Positions 55,451-63,742 of a stretch of DNA of 64,000 nucleotides are shown here, piece after piece. Under the pieces are notes generated by a model. That model saw only the letters and a program-made list of their open reading frames with translations. It did no database searches and had not been told where the DNA came from. The first letter of the stretch is position 1. Each line of letters begins with the position of its first letter. Source of the DNA: Shumkonia mesophila (GTDB lineage: Bacteria; Pseudomonadota; Alphaproteobacteria; Rhodospirillales; Shumkoniaceae); the NCBI RefSeq assembly GCF_026163695.1, contig NZ_JAOTID010000005.1:1-64000 (forward strand). Direction: 5' to 3'. The position numbers and the translations under genes are program-made.

Positions 55451-56944
55451 ATGGATATGTTGGCGAATTTCGCTCTGCCGCTCATGGACCTCGATCTGTT
55501 TTTCCTCGTCGGCGTCGGGACGTTCGCCGGCATCTACGTCGGGGCCATTCCGGGCCTGTCGGTGACGATGGCGACCGCCCTTCTCTTGTCCGTTACCTAT
55601 TCGTGGGACATGCTCGACGCCCTGGCACTGATCATGGGCGTATATGTCGGGGGGGTCTATGGTGGCTCCCGATCGGCGATGCTGCTGAACATTCCGGGCG
55701 CGCCGGCATCCGTCGCCACCACCTTCGATGGCTATCCAATGTCGAAGCTTGGCGAGGCCGGATTGGGAATCGGCCTGGCGACGACCATGTCTTTCGTCGG
55801 GGGATTGGTCGGCGTTTTCTTTCTGGTGTTTTTCACGCCGCTCATTGCCGGCTTTGCCCTGAAGTTCGATCATCGGGACTACTTGCTGCTGGCGCTCATG
55901 GGATTGCTTTTGATCGGGACGCTCAGCCGGGGGGGCTTCCGGCAGTCCATTTTCATTGCCTTTCTGGGGGTGATTATCGGTTTGGTGGGGTTGGATCCCA
56001 TCACGGCGTCGCCGCGCTTTACCTTTGGGACGCTGGCCCTGTCCCAGGGTATCAACATCGTCGTCGCGATCCTCGGGCTGTTCGGTTTCTCCGAGGTTCT
56101 GCTTCAGCTTTCGGAATTGCGCCTGGCGACCCCGGTTGCCCAGGTCGGAAGGACGGTTCCCGAGAGAAAACTGATCTTAAGGCTGCTGCCCTTGTGCCTG
56201 CGGACATCTGTGATTGGCGTGTTCATCGGGGCCCTGCCCGGGGTCGGCGGAGAGATCGCCGCCCTTCTGGGATACGATCACGCCAAGCGGACGGTGAAAA
56301 ATCCGTCCCGGCCGTTCGGGGAGGGCGCCTATGAAGGGGTGGCCGCGCCGGAATCGGCCAACAATGCGGCCATCGGCGGAGCCTTGATTCCGATGCTGAC
56401 CCTAGGGATCCCGGGAGATGCCGTGACTGCCGTCATCATCGGGGCCCTGGTGATCCACGGATTGAATCCGGGACCGACTCTGATGATCAACACGCCCGAG
56501 TTGTTCTATGTCGTGGCGGGGTCGGTTTTCCTTGCCAATTTTTTCCTGCTGGTGTTCGGCTTTTCGGGGATCCAGGTCTTCAAGAAGATGGTGTCGGTTC
56601 CCAAGGCGTATCTGCTTCCGGCGGTCACCCTCCTGACCATCATCGGCGCCTACGCCATCAATAACAACGTCACCGATATCTTCTGGGCATTCGGCTTCGG
56701 AATTGTCGGCTTCGTCCTCCGCCTCAACGGAATCGCCGTCGCCCCCATGGTTTTGGGAATCATTCTCGGCCCCCTGCTGGACGAAAGCGTGCGGGCGACG
56801 CTGATTGCCGACAACGGCCAGCTCGATGTCTTCCTGCTCGGGTTCGTGACGTCGCCGATCAGCCTGGTCCTCTCGTTCGTCATCCTTATGGCTCTGGCCT
56901 CCAATATCGGGATCTTCAAGCTCTTCGCGCGGGCGCGGACCTGA
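55451..56944 (+). CDS. tctA: Tripartite tricarboxylate transporter large membrane subunit (TctA)
   Basis: A 497-residue permease with about 11-12 helices. TctA signatures: GTFAGIYVGAIPGLSVTMA near the N-terminus, VYGGSRSAMLLNIPGAPASV, the second-repeat IGALPGVGGEIAALLGYDHA and PESANNAAIGGALIPMLTLG with GIPGDAVTAV. It uses the proton or sodium gradient to import the anion caught by TctC. Its stop is 34 bases before the duplicated gene fragment, so the transporter operon ends the island. Confidence 0.94.
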   Translation: MDMLANFALPLMDLDLFFLVGVGTFAGIYVGAIPGLSVTMATALLLSVTYSWDMLDALALIMGVYVGGVYGGSRSAMLLNIPGAPASVATTFDGYPMSKLGEAGLGIGLATTMSFVGGLVGVFFLVFFTPLIAGFALKFDHRDYLLLALMGLLLIGTLSRGGFRQSIFIAFLGVIIGLVGLDPITASPRFTFGTLALSQGINIVVAILGLFGFSEVLLQLSELRLATPVAQVGRTVPERKLILRLLPLCLRTSVIGVFIGALPGVGGEIAALLGYDHAKRTVKNPSRPFGEGAYEGVAAPESANNAAIGGALIPMLTLGIPGDAVTAVIIGALVIHGLNPGPTLMINTPELFYVVAGSVFLANFFLLVFGFSGIQVFKKMVSVPKAYLLPAVTLLTIIGAYAINNNVTDIFWAFGFGIVGFVLRLNGIAVAPMVLGIILGPLLDESVRATLIADNGQLDVFLLGFVTSPISLVLSFVILMALASNIGIFKLFARART

Positions 56945-56978
56945 TCGGACCCAACACGGAATTGGGGCGGCGCCCAGG

Positions 56979-57122
56979 CTGATTCGCCGCCGCGACGACT
57001 TCGAGCCGCCGGTCCAGGCGCGGCTGGCTTTCGCCGGCACGCCGGCTTTCACCCGCCGCGCCCCCGAGAAGGGCGGCTACGACGGTGCCGCTACCGGCCG
57101 CATCGTCTGGAACGCGCCGTAA
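56979..57122 (+). pseudogene. Truncated copy of the 3' end of the HTH/molybdate-binding-like gene
   Basis: These 144 bases are a copy of 50831-50974: 19 substitutions, about 87% identical, no indels, reading frame kept from Leu-Ile-Arg to Trp-Asn-Ala-Pro and stop. The 5' part of the gene is missing, and sequence before 56979 no longer matches. The stop is TAA instead of TGA, and its last two bases are the first two of the inverted-repeat element, so the element may supply the stop. No ribosome site or start codon exists; it is a remnant. Confidence 0.88.
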
Positions 57123-57212
57123 TTTCGGTGACAGTGCACTAAATTCGACGGCATTTCCCGTTCCAGGTGGGCGCAGTTGTGGCCGCGAATTTAGTGCACT
57201 GTCACCGAAATT
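57121..57212. repeat. 92-bp MITE/REP-like element with perfect 27-bp inverted repeats (copy 2)
   Basis: Left arm 57121-57147 (starts AATTTCGGTGACAGTGCACT) and right arm 57186-57212 are perfect reverse complements over 27 bases around a 38-base centre. A partial extra copy of the right end (GTCACCGAAATT) follows at 57214-57225. The left end shares ATTTCGG, GACA and AATTCG with the element at 17509-17590. Such structures are typical of non-autonomous elements moved by Y1 (IS200/RAYT-like) transposases; none is encoded here. Confidence 0.8.
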
Positions 57213-57239
57213 TGTCACCGAAATTGCCGGCGACGGCGC

Positions 57240-58298
57240 TCAGCGCCGGGCTTCGAGGATCAGGTTGAAGGGCGTTTCGGCGGCGCGGCGGAACGACCCG
57301 AAGCCGGCCTTGGCGAAGATGCCGGCCAGGCGGGCCTCGCCGGCCTGCGCGCCCAGCACGTGCGAGCCCTCCTCCGAAATGGCGTGCGCGCAGCACAGCG
57401 TGGCCGAGGCCGAATAGTAGAGCCGGCCCACCGGGGTCAGGTTGTCCTCGACGTTGTCGTTGGCATAGGGCTCGACCAGCATGATGCGGCCGTCCTCGCC
57501 CAGCGTGCGGGCGGCATGGCGGGCGGCGGCCAGGGGGTGCCCCATGTCGTGCAGGCAGTCGAAGAAGCAGATCAGGTCGTAGTCCCGGGCCGCATAGGTG
57601 TCGGCCGCCGCCTTCTCGAAGGTGACGCGGTCCTCGACGCCGGCGGCGCGCGCATTGTCGCGGGCCGCCGCGATCGAATCCGGATGGGTGTCGAAGCCCC
57701 AGAAGTGCGACTTGGGGAAGGCCTCGGCCATGATGATGGTCGAATGGCCGTGTCCGCAGCCGACGTCGGCCACCGTGGCCCCGGCCGCCAGCTTCTCGGG
57801 CAGGCCATCCAGGGCCGGCAGCCATTCCGGCACCAGGCTGCCGCGATAGGCGTTGCGGTAGAAGGCGGCGACCCCGCAGTAAAGGCGATGGTTGTGATCG
57901 CCCCACGGAATGCCCCTGCCGGTGCGAAACGCGTCCAGCGCCTTGGCCTCGTCGAACCACATGGAGGCCGGCACCTGCCAGGCCGACGGGATGTAGACCG
58001 GGCTGGTGTCGTCGGCCAGCACGATGGCCTGTTCCGGGGTCAACTCGTAGGAACCGCTCGACGGATGATAGCGTACATAGCCGCCAGCCGCCTGGGCGTT
58101 CAGCCACTCGCGGACATAGCGTTCGGCGCAGCCGCTGCGCGCCGCCAGTTCGTCGGAGGTCAGCGGGCCGGCGCCGGCCATGGCTTTGTAGAGGCCGAGC
58201 TTTTCGCCCAGGCTGACCATCACGCCGCCATAGCCGGCGGCGAGATCGGTCACCACTTTATCCAGGAAGGTAGAGAGTTTCTGTTGGTCGATCGTCAT
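57240..58298 (-). CDS. Class I SAM-dependent methyltransferase with N-terminal winged helix
   Basis: A 352-residue protein. A winged-helix/dimerisation domain (about 15-95: LTSDELAARSGCAERYVREW) precedes a Rossmann methyltransferase domain with the SAM loop ATVADVGCGHGHSTIIMAEA and the acidic loop FWGFDTHPDSIAAARDNA; the post-motif is YDLICFFDCLHDMGHP. It resembles the Rv2258c-type group of small-molecule methyltransferases. Start at 58298 (MTIDQQKLSTFLDKV). It is divergent from a GlxA-type AraC regulator (126-bp gap), which may control it. Methyl acceptor unknown. Confidence 0.9.
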   Translation of the reverse strand: MTIDQQKLSTFLDKVVTDLAAGYGGVMVSLGEKLGLYKAMAGAGPLTSDELAARSGCAERYVREWLNAQAAGGYVRYHPSSGSYELTPEQAIVLADDTSPVYIPSAWQVPASMWFDEAKALDAFRTGRGIPWGDHNHRLYCGVAAFYRNAYRGSLVPEWLPALDGLPEKLAAGATVADVGCGHGHSTIIMAEAFPKSHFWGFDTHPDSIAAARDNARAAGVEDRVTFEKAAADTYAARDYDLICFFDCLHDMGHPLAAARHAARTLGEDGRIMLVEPYANDNVEDNLTPVGRLYYSASATLCCAHAISEEGSHVLGAQAGEARLAGIFAKAGFGSFRRAAETPFNLILEARR

Positions 58299-58424
58299 AG
58301 CCGTTTTCCTTCGTCTCTGGCGGGCCCCGGCGGGGCCCATCGATGCCAAGGGTGACGGCGGCGATGCCGCAAAACGAGAGCCGGACCCGCCAATAGCGGT
58401 CCGTTCGTGCCAGGGGGATGCATC

Positions 58425-59465
58425 ATGAGCGCGGATCGAGGAACGCTGCACGTCAGCCTGGTCGCCATTCCCGAGGCGGCGATCTCGACGTTGAGCGGCA
58501 TTTACGACGTGTTGAACGCCCTGCGGCTGCTGTCGGGATTTAGCGACGCCATCCCCGAGCGCTCGCCGATCGCCGTCGAAATCGTCGGTCTTCGGCGCGG
58601 AAACGTGGATCTGGCCAGCGGGCTGCCGATGCCGGTCCAGCGCGCCATCGCCGAGATCGAGGAAACCGATATCGTCATCGTGCCTTCGCTGCTGGTGCCG
58701 GGGGGAAACTGGCAGGCCGGCCGCTACGACGGGCTGGTCGACTGGCTCAAGGCCATGTACGCCCGCGGCGCCACCCTGTGCTCGGCGTGCTCGGGCCTCT
58801 ATGTCCTGGCCGAAACCGGCCTGTTCGACGGCCGCGACTCCACCATCCACTGGTCCTATGCGGCCGGTTTCGGCAAATCCTTTCCGGCCGTCCGGCTGCA
58901 TCCCGAACGCGTGCTGATCGCTGCCGGCGACGATGGGCGGCTGATCACCTCCGGCGCCTCGACCTCGTGGCACGATCTCGTTCTGTATCTGATCGCCAGG
59001 CATGCCGGGCTGGCCGCCGCGCAGGCCATCACCAAGTTTTTCGCCCTGCAATGGCACCAGGAGGGACTGGCGCCCTACGTGGTGTTCAGCGCGCCGACCG
59101 ATCACGGCGACGCCGCCGTCGCGCGCGTGCAGGCCTGGCTGGCGACGAACTATTCGGTGGCCAGGCCGGTGGAAGAGATGGTGCGCCGCTCCGGGTTGAC
59201 CGAGCGCAGCTTCAAGCGGCGGTTCACCAAGGCGACCGGCCATTCGCCCATCGCCTATGTCCAGCGCCTGCGGGTGGAGGAGGGCAAGCGGCGGCTGGAG
59301 CGCACGACGGCGCCGATCGAGGAGATCGCCTGGCAGGTCGGCTACGAGGACCCGGCCTTTTTCCGCCGGCTGTTCCGCCGCCTGGCCGGCATTTCGCCGG
59401 GCGCCCACCGCCGCACCTTCCAGATGCCGGCGAGTGTCGGCCCGGCGCCGGCCGGGCGGGCCTGA
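58425..59465 (+). CDS. GlxA-type AraC transcriptional regulator (DJ-1/PfpI sensor)
   Basis: A 346-residue regulator. The N-terminal class I glutamine-amidotransferase-like (DJ-1/PfpI) domain (about 5-190) has the elbow ARGATLCSACSGLYVLAETG and a downstream His-containing STIHWSYA; the C-terminal AraC domain (about 225-330) carries PVEEMVRRSGLTERSFKRRF, and the second HTH IEEIAWQVGYEDPAFFRRLF. Regulators of this build control amine, arginine or glycine-betaine catabolism. The Cys in the elbow might be the sensor residue. Start at 58425 with AGGGGGATGC upstream. Its tail overlaps nothing; the alginate-lyase-like gene converges 10 bases later. Confidence 0.92.
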   Translation: MSADRGTLHVSLVAIPEAAISTLSGIYDVLNALRLLSGFSDAIPERSPIAVEIVGLRRGNVDLASGLPMPVQRAIAEIEETDIVIVPSLLVPGGNWQAGRYDGLVDWLKAMYARGATLCSACSGLYVLAETGLFDGRDSTIHWSYAAGFGKSFPAVRLHPERVLIAAGDDGRLITSGASTSWHDLVLYLIARHAGLAAAQAITKFFALQWHQEGLAPYVVFSAPTDHGDAAVARVQAWLATNYSVARPVEEMVRRSGLTERSFKRRFTKATGHSPIAYVQRLRVEEGKRRLERTTAPIEEIAWQVGYEDPAFFRRLFRRLAGISPGAHRRTFQMPASVGPAPAGRA

Positions 59466-59475
59466 TGTCGGGGCC

Positions 59476-60912
59476 TTACAGCCCTCCGCCGGCCGGCCCG
59501 AAGCGCAGGGTCATGTCGCCGCCGGCCCAGGCGGAGAACAGGCCCTTGCCGCGCAGGTCCTTCAAGGTGGCGGCAAGTTCCGTCTTGCCGGGGAAGCGGG
59601 CGGCGTAGGGTTCGGCCCAGTCCCACATGGAGGGCTTGATGGCGTCGGCGCCGACCACGCTTTGCGCGACGTTCACCCTGCGGGCCACGATGTCGGGGTC
59701 GCGCATGGCGGCGGCGGTGTAGGCGACGAGGCGGTGCAGCGCGCCGTCGCCGACGGCGTAAAGGTCGATGCCGTTGGCCGCCGCGATCTCGGCGGCGACC
59801 GCCAGGGGTTCCAGCGCGAAGCGGTGGTAATGCGTGGCCTTGGAGGCCCGCTTGAGCTCGTGCGGCAGCGAGCCGTCGGCGTCGATGTTGCTGCCGATCA
59901 CCCCCTTCAAGGCGGCGACGGACCAGTCGACGAGGCCGGCATCCTGCACGGCGACGCCGGTGGAGAGCGCCGCCAGCGCCGCCCAGTTGAGGTGGTTGTT
60001 CTGCTCGGCGAACGGCTTGGCGGCGTAATAGGGGATGGTCGCCCAGGCGATGGCGGCGAACCACGCCTCGACGGCGCGGCGGCGTTCCGGCCCGATCTCG
60101 GGGGCGTCGGCCAGCAACGCGTAGTTGAGCGACAGGGTGGTCAGCGTCCACTTGCGCTCGTAGGCCCCCTGGTGGGTCACCTCGCCCAGCATGGCGCCGG
60201 CCGCGGCCCAGGTCTCCATCCAGCCGAACAGGCAGGCGGCGAGCTTGGGGTCGCGCGGGCTGGCCTTGATGTAGCGGTCGCCCAGGCGGGCGATGCCGGC
60301 GGCGAGTTTATCGAAGGGTGCCGCCGCCTGGCGGCGGGCCTCGTAGGCCGCCGGGTCGACGATGGAATGGGTGGGATCGCCCTTCTGGTAGAACGGCTCG
60401 ACCTTGACGTCGCGCACCGGCGCCGGCGGCTCGGGGCAGGCGAAGGCGGCGTCGCCGGGCTTGCCGATCAGGGCGCGGCGGGCGGCGACATCGGGCGCGG
60501 CGCGATAAGGACGCGTGGCGCCGCTCGGCGGCGGGGCGGCGGCGTCGAGCACGCAGCGGCGCGGGCCGCGCGGCCCCTCGGCGTGCATACGGCCGCCCGC
60601 GACGCGGCCCTCATAGCGGATCGGCTTTTCGATGTCGGCCCAATAGCGGCCCTCGATGGTGAGCGCGCCGTCGGCGGTGACGCCGACAGCCATGCGTTCG
60701 TAATTGCGCTGGCCGGCCACGCCTTTCTCCGAGATGAAGCGGCCGCCCTGCAAAACGAAGGCTACCGCCTGGGAAAATCCCGGCGAGGCGCCGGAGGCCT
60801 CGCAGGCGATGGTTCCGGTGTACAGGCCGTCGAAGGGCGCCGCCGCCGTGGCCGGCACCGACGCCAGCCACCCGGCCATGCCGAGGATGAGGGATCGTTC
60901 CGCCCGGGCCAT
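59476..60912 (-). CDS. Alginate lyase-family (PL5-like) exported polysaccharide lyase
   Basis: A 478-residue protein with a signal peptide (MARAERSLILGMAGWLASVP, cleavage near ATAAAP). A beta-rich N-terminal region of about 130 residues (PFDGLYTGTIAC, a small cysteine-bearing domain) precedes an alpha-barrel lyase domain. The family motifs are KPFAEQNNHLNWAALAALS (catalytic-site NNHxNW) and DGSLPHELKRASKATHYHRF (with conserved His/Tyr/Arg). Family members cleave alginate or related uronans by beta-elimination in the periplasm. No alginate synthesis genes are nearby, so the substrate may be an external polymer. It lies 28 bp downstream of nothing but the ABC genes, on the same strand. Confidence 0.85.
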   Translation of the reverse strand: MARAERSLILGMAGWLASVPATAAAPFDGLYTGTIACEASGASPGFSQAVAFVLQGGRFISEKGVAGQRNYERMAVGVTADGALTIEGRYWADIEKPIRYEGRVAGGRMHAEGPRGPRRCVLDAAAPPPSGATRPYRAAPDVAARRALIGKPGDAAFACPEPPAPVRDVKVEPFYQKGDPTHSIVDPAAYEARRQAAAPFDKLAAGIARLGDRYIKASPRDPKLAACLFGWMETWAAAGAMLGEVTHQGAYERKWTLTTLSLNYALLADAPEIGPERRRAVEAWFAAIAWATIPYYAAKPFAEQNNHLNWAALAALSTGVAVQDAGLVDWSVAALKGVIGSNIDADGSLPHELKRASKATHYHRFALEPLAVAAEIAAANGIDLYAVGDGALHRLVAYTAAAMRDPDIVARRVNVAQSVVGADAIKPSMWDWAEPYAARFPGKTELAATLKDLRGKGLFSAWAGGDMTLRFGPAGGGL

Positions 60913-60940
60913 TTTTTATCCCCTATCGGGCCGGCGGCGC

Positions 60941-61735
60941 CTATCCCAGCAGCAGGGCGTCGTCGTCCAACTCCTGGCCGCGTACCTTCTCGAACATGTG
61001 GAGCAGGTCCTCGACGGTCAGTCCCTTGCGCTCCTCGCCGATGACGTCGAGCACCACCTGGCCCTCGTGCAACATCACCGTGCGCTCGCCGACGTCGAGG
61101 GCCTGGCGCATGCTGTGCGTCACCATCAGCGTGGTCAGCTTGCGCTCGCCGACGATGGTCCGCGTCAGGTCGATCACGAAGGCGCCGATCTTGGGGTCGA
61201 GCGCCGCCGTGTGCTCGTCCAGAAGCAGGATCTTCATCGGGTTCATGGTCGCCATCAGCAGGCTCACCGCCTGCCTCTGGCCGCCCGACAGCAGCTCCAT
61301 CGGATCGTCGAGCCGATCCTCCAGCCCAAGGCCGAGGCGGGCCAAACGCGCGCGGGCCTCCTCGCGCAGCGTCTTGCCGACCGCCGGGCGAAAGCGGCGG
61401 GAGCGGCCGCGGGCGCCGGCCAGGCCGAGGTTCTCGGCGATGGTCAGGTTGGCGCAGCTTCCCGCCATCGGGTCCTGGAAGACGCGGGCCACCAGTTCGG
61501 ACCGCCTGTGGGTCGGCCACGGGGTGACGTCGGCGCCGTCGATCAGCACGTGGCCCGAATCGAGCGCGGTTTCGCCCGACAGCACGTTCAACAGCGTCGT
61601 CTTGCCGGCGCCGTTGCTGCCGATGACGGTGACGAACTGCCCGGTGGGGATGGCAAGCGAGATGCCGCGCAGGGCCGGCGTCTCCATGGGCGTGCCGCGG
61701 CCGAAGGTGACGCTGAGGTCCTTGAGCTCGATCAT
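60941..61735 (-). CDS. ABC transporter ATPase of a TrpXYZ-like importer
   Basis: A 264-residue ATPase. Walker A is TVIGSNGAGKTTLLNVL, signature LLSGGQRQAVSLLMA, Walker B MKILLLDEHTAALDPK, with switch His in LMVTHSMRQAL. The start overlaps the permease stop by four bases, so the three genes are one operon. The ATPase alone is typical of uncharacterised/tryptophan-type uptake systems; it is not a LivG/LivF-type pair. Confidence 0.93.
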   Translation of the reverse strand: MIELKDLSVTFGRGTPMETPALRGISLAIPTGQFVTVIGSNGAGKTTLLNVLSGETALDSGHVLIDGADVTPWPTHRRSELVARVFQDPMAGSCANLTIAENLGLAGARGRSRRFRPAVGKTLREEARARLARLGLGLEDRLDDPMELLSGGQRQAVSLLMATMNPMKILLLDEHTAALDPKIGAFVIDLTRTIVGERKLTTLMVTHSMRQALDVGERTVMLHEGQVVLDVIGEERKGLTVEDLLHMFEKVRGQELDDDALLLG

Positions 61736-62652
61736 TTGAGCGGCCCGACGATGCGCGTGTCGCCCTTCAGTGCTCTTTTGACCGGCGCGCGCACGCTGGG
61801 CAGCACCATGGCGGCGGCGACCAAAAGCGCGGTGATGAGGTTCAAGTCCTGGGCCTTGAGCCCGATGAACTCGGCATTGAGCGCCAGGGCCACCGCCAGG
61901 CGGTAGAGCAGCGAGCCGGTAACGCAGGCGAGCGTGGCCAGGAAGATGGTGCGCGGCAGGATCACCGCCTCGCCGCCGATGACGGCGGCCAAGCCCACCA
62001 CGATGACGCCGACCCCCATGGTCACATCGGCCGCCCCCTGGCTTTGCGCGAACAGCGCGCCGGCCAGCGCCACCAGGGCGTTGCTGATGGCCATGCCGAG
62101 CAGGGTATAGAAATCGGTGTTGATGCCCTGGGCCCGGGCCATGCGTGCATTGGCCCCGGTGGCCCGCATGGCGAGCCCGATTTCGGAGTTGAGGAACCAG
62201 TCCATGGCCAGCTTGGCGGCGACGATGAGCACGAAAAGGGCGGCCGGCACCGCCACGTAGGTGGAAATGCCCAGCGCGTCCAAGGGGCTGAACACGGTGG
62301 TCTCGCCCAGAAGCGCGATGTTGGGCCGGCCCATGATGCGCAGGTTGATCGAATAGAGCGCGATCATGGTGAGGATGCTGGCCAGCAGGTGCAGGATCTT
62401 GAGCCGCACGTTGAGCCAGGCCGTCATCAGCCCGGCCGCCGCGCCGGCCACGCAGGCCGCCAGCGTGGCGAGGAAGGGGTTGACGCCGGCGCCGACGATC
62501 AGCACGGCGGAAACCGCCGCCCCCAGCGGAAAGCTGCCATCCACCGTCAGGTCCGGGAACTGCAGAATGCGAAACGACAGATAGACGCCCAGCGCGACCA
62601 AGCCGAAGATCAGCCCGGTCTCGAGGGTGCCGAGGAAGGCGATCAGGCTCAT
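61732..62652 (-). CDS. ABC transporter permease of a TrpXYZ-like importer
   Basis: A 306-residue permease with about eight helices of the BPD_transp_2 family. GVYLSFRILQFPDLTVDGSF is the hallmark of this uptake subgroup, and EIGLAMRATGANARMARAQG the coupling segment. Start at 62652 (MSLIAFLGTLETGLIFG) overlaps the binding-protein stop by four bases. One permease probably forms a homodimer. Confidence 0.92.
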   Translation of the reverse strand: MSLIAFLGTLETGLIFGLVALGVYLSFRILQFPDLTVDGSFPLGAAVSAVLIVGAGVNPFLATLAACVAGAAAGLMTAWLNVRLKILHLLASILTMIALYSINLRIMGRPNIALLGETTVFSPLDALGISTYVAVPAALFVLIVAAKLAMDWFLNSEIGLAMRATGANARMARAQGINTDFYTLLGMAISNALVALAGALFAQSQGAADVTMGVGVIVVGLAAVIGGEAVILPRTIFLATLACVTGSLLYRLAVALALNAEFIGLKAQDLNLITALLVAAAMVLPSVRAPVKRALKGDTRIVGPLK

Positions 62653-63605
62653 CGGAAGACCTTGGTCGCCTCGCCGACCATGGCGTCCGGCACCTTGACC
62701 CCCATTTTGGCGGCGGAGGCCAGGTTGAGCCACAGGTCCATCTTGCGCACGCCGGAAACCGGGATGTCGCCGGGCTTCTCGCCCTTGAGGATGCGTGCCA
62801 CCACCTCGCCGGTCTGACGGCCGACCTCGTAGTAGTTGAAGCCCAGCGCCGCGACGGCGCCGCGTTCCACGGAATCCGTATCCCCGGCGAAGACCGGGAT
62901 CTTGGCGTCGATGCCGACCTTGACCACCGCCTCGAAGGCCGACACCACGGTGTTGTCGGTGGGCACGTAGAAGGCGTCGACCTTGCCGATCAGCGAGCGG
63001 GCGGCGGCCAGCACCTCGCTCGATTTGGGCGCGGCGCCTTCCTGCACCTCGATGCCCGCCGCCTTCGCCGCCTCTCGCAGGGCCTCCAGCGAGGAAACCG
63101 AATTGACCTCGCCCGGGTTGTACAGGAATCCCAGGCGCTTCACCCCCGGCGTCAGGCGCTTGATCATGGCCAGGTGCTTGTCGACCGGCGCCATGTCCGA
63201 GGTGCCGGTGACGTTGGCGCCCGGCTTTTCCCAATTGGAGACCAGCTTGGCCGAAACCGGGTCGGTGACGGCGGAAAAGACGATCGGCAGCGTCTTGGTC
63301 GCCGCCACCGCCGCCTGGGCCGACGGCGTGGCGATGGCGACGATGACGTCGGGGGCGTCGCCCACGAACTTGCGGGCGATCTGCACGGCGGTCGCCATGT
63401 TCCCCTGGGCGCTTTCGTATTGCCATTTCAGCGTCTTGCCGGCGACGAAGCCGGCCTCGGCCAGCACGTCCTGGACGCCCTGGCGGCAGGCGTCCAGCGC
63501 CGGATGCTCGACGATCTGGGTGATGGCGACGGATTTCTCGGCGGCCTGGGCGCCGGTGGCGACGATGAGCGCCAGGGCGGCCGCGGCAAGGCGGATGACG
63601 GTCAT
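62649..63605 (-). CDS. ABC transporter substrate-binding protein (TrpX/ABC_sub_bind family)
   Basis: A 318-residue secreted protein. The signal peptide MTVIRLAAAALALIVATGA is cleaved near AQA-AEK. Mature features AITQIVEHPALDACRQG, IVAIATPSAQAA, PIVFSAVTDPVSAKLV and VDAFYVPTDNTVVSA define the ABC_sub_bind family, whose best-studied members bind tryptophan, tyrosine or related amino acids. Start at 63605 is set by the signal peptide. It is the first gene of the three-gene operon and is divergent from the DUF599 gene (137-bp gap). Confidence 0.92.
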   Translation of the reverse strand: MTVIRLAAAALALIVATGAQAAEKSVAITQIVEHPALDACRQGVQDVLAEAGFVAGKTLKWQYESAQGNMATAVQIARKFVGDAPDVIVAIATPSAQAAVAATKTLPIVFSAVTDPVSAKLVSNWEKPGANVTGTSDMAPVDKHLAMIKRLTPGVKRLGFLYNPGEVNSVSSLEALREAAKAAGIEVQEGAAPKSSEVLAAARSLIGKVDAFYVPTDNTVVSAFEAVVKVGIDAKIPVFAGDTDSVERGAVAALGFNYYEVGRQTGEVVARILKGEKPGDIPVSGVRKMDLWLNLASAAKMGVKVPDAMVGEATKVFR

Positions 63606-63742
63606 GGATAGTCCTCGGGTCAGATCCGGGTATCGGCGCATATTAATCCCCGAGGCCGCCAGGGAAAGGAAAAGTTCGCATTGAGAATTGTTGCGCCGCG
63701 TCCCATGTTGGGCCGGCCCCATCGTTGGTTTCGAGGCCCGCC

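Noticed and set aside
58299-59408. Extension of the methyltransferase to 722 residues
   Set aside because: Antisense shadow of the GlxA-type regulator.
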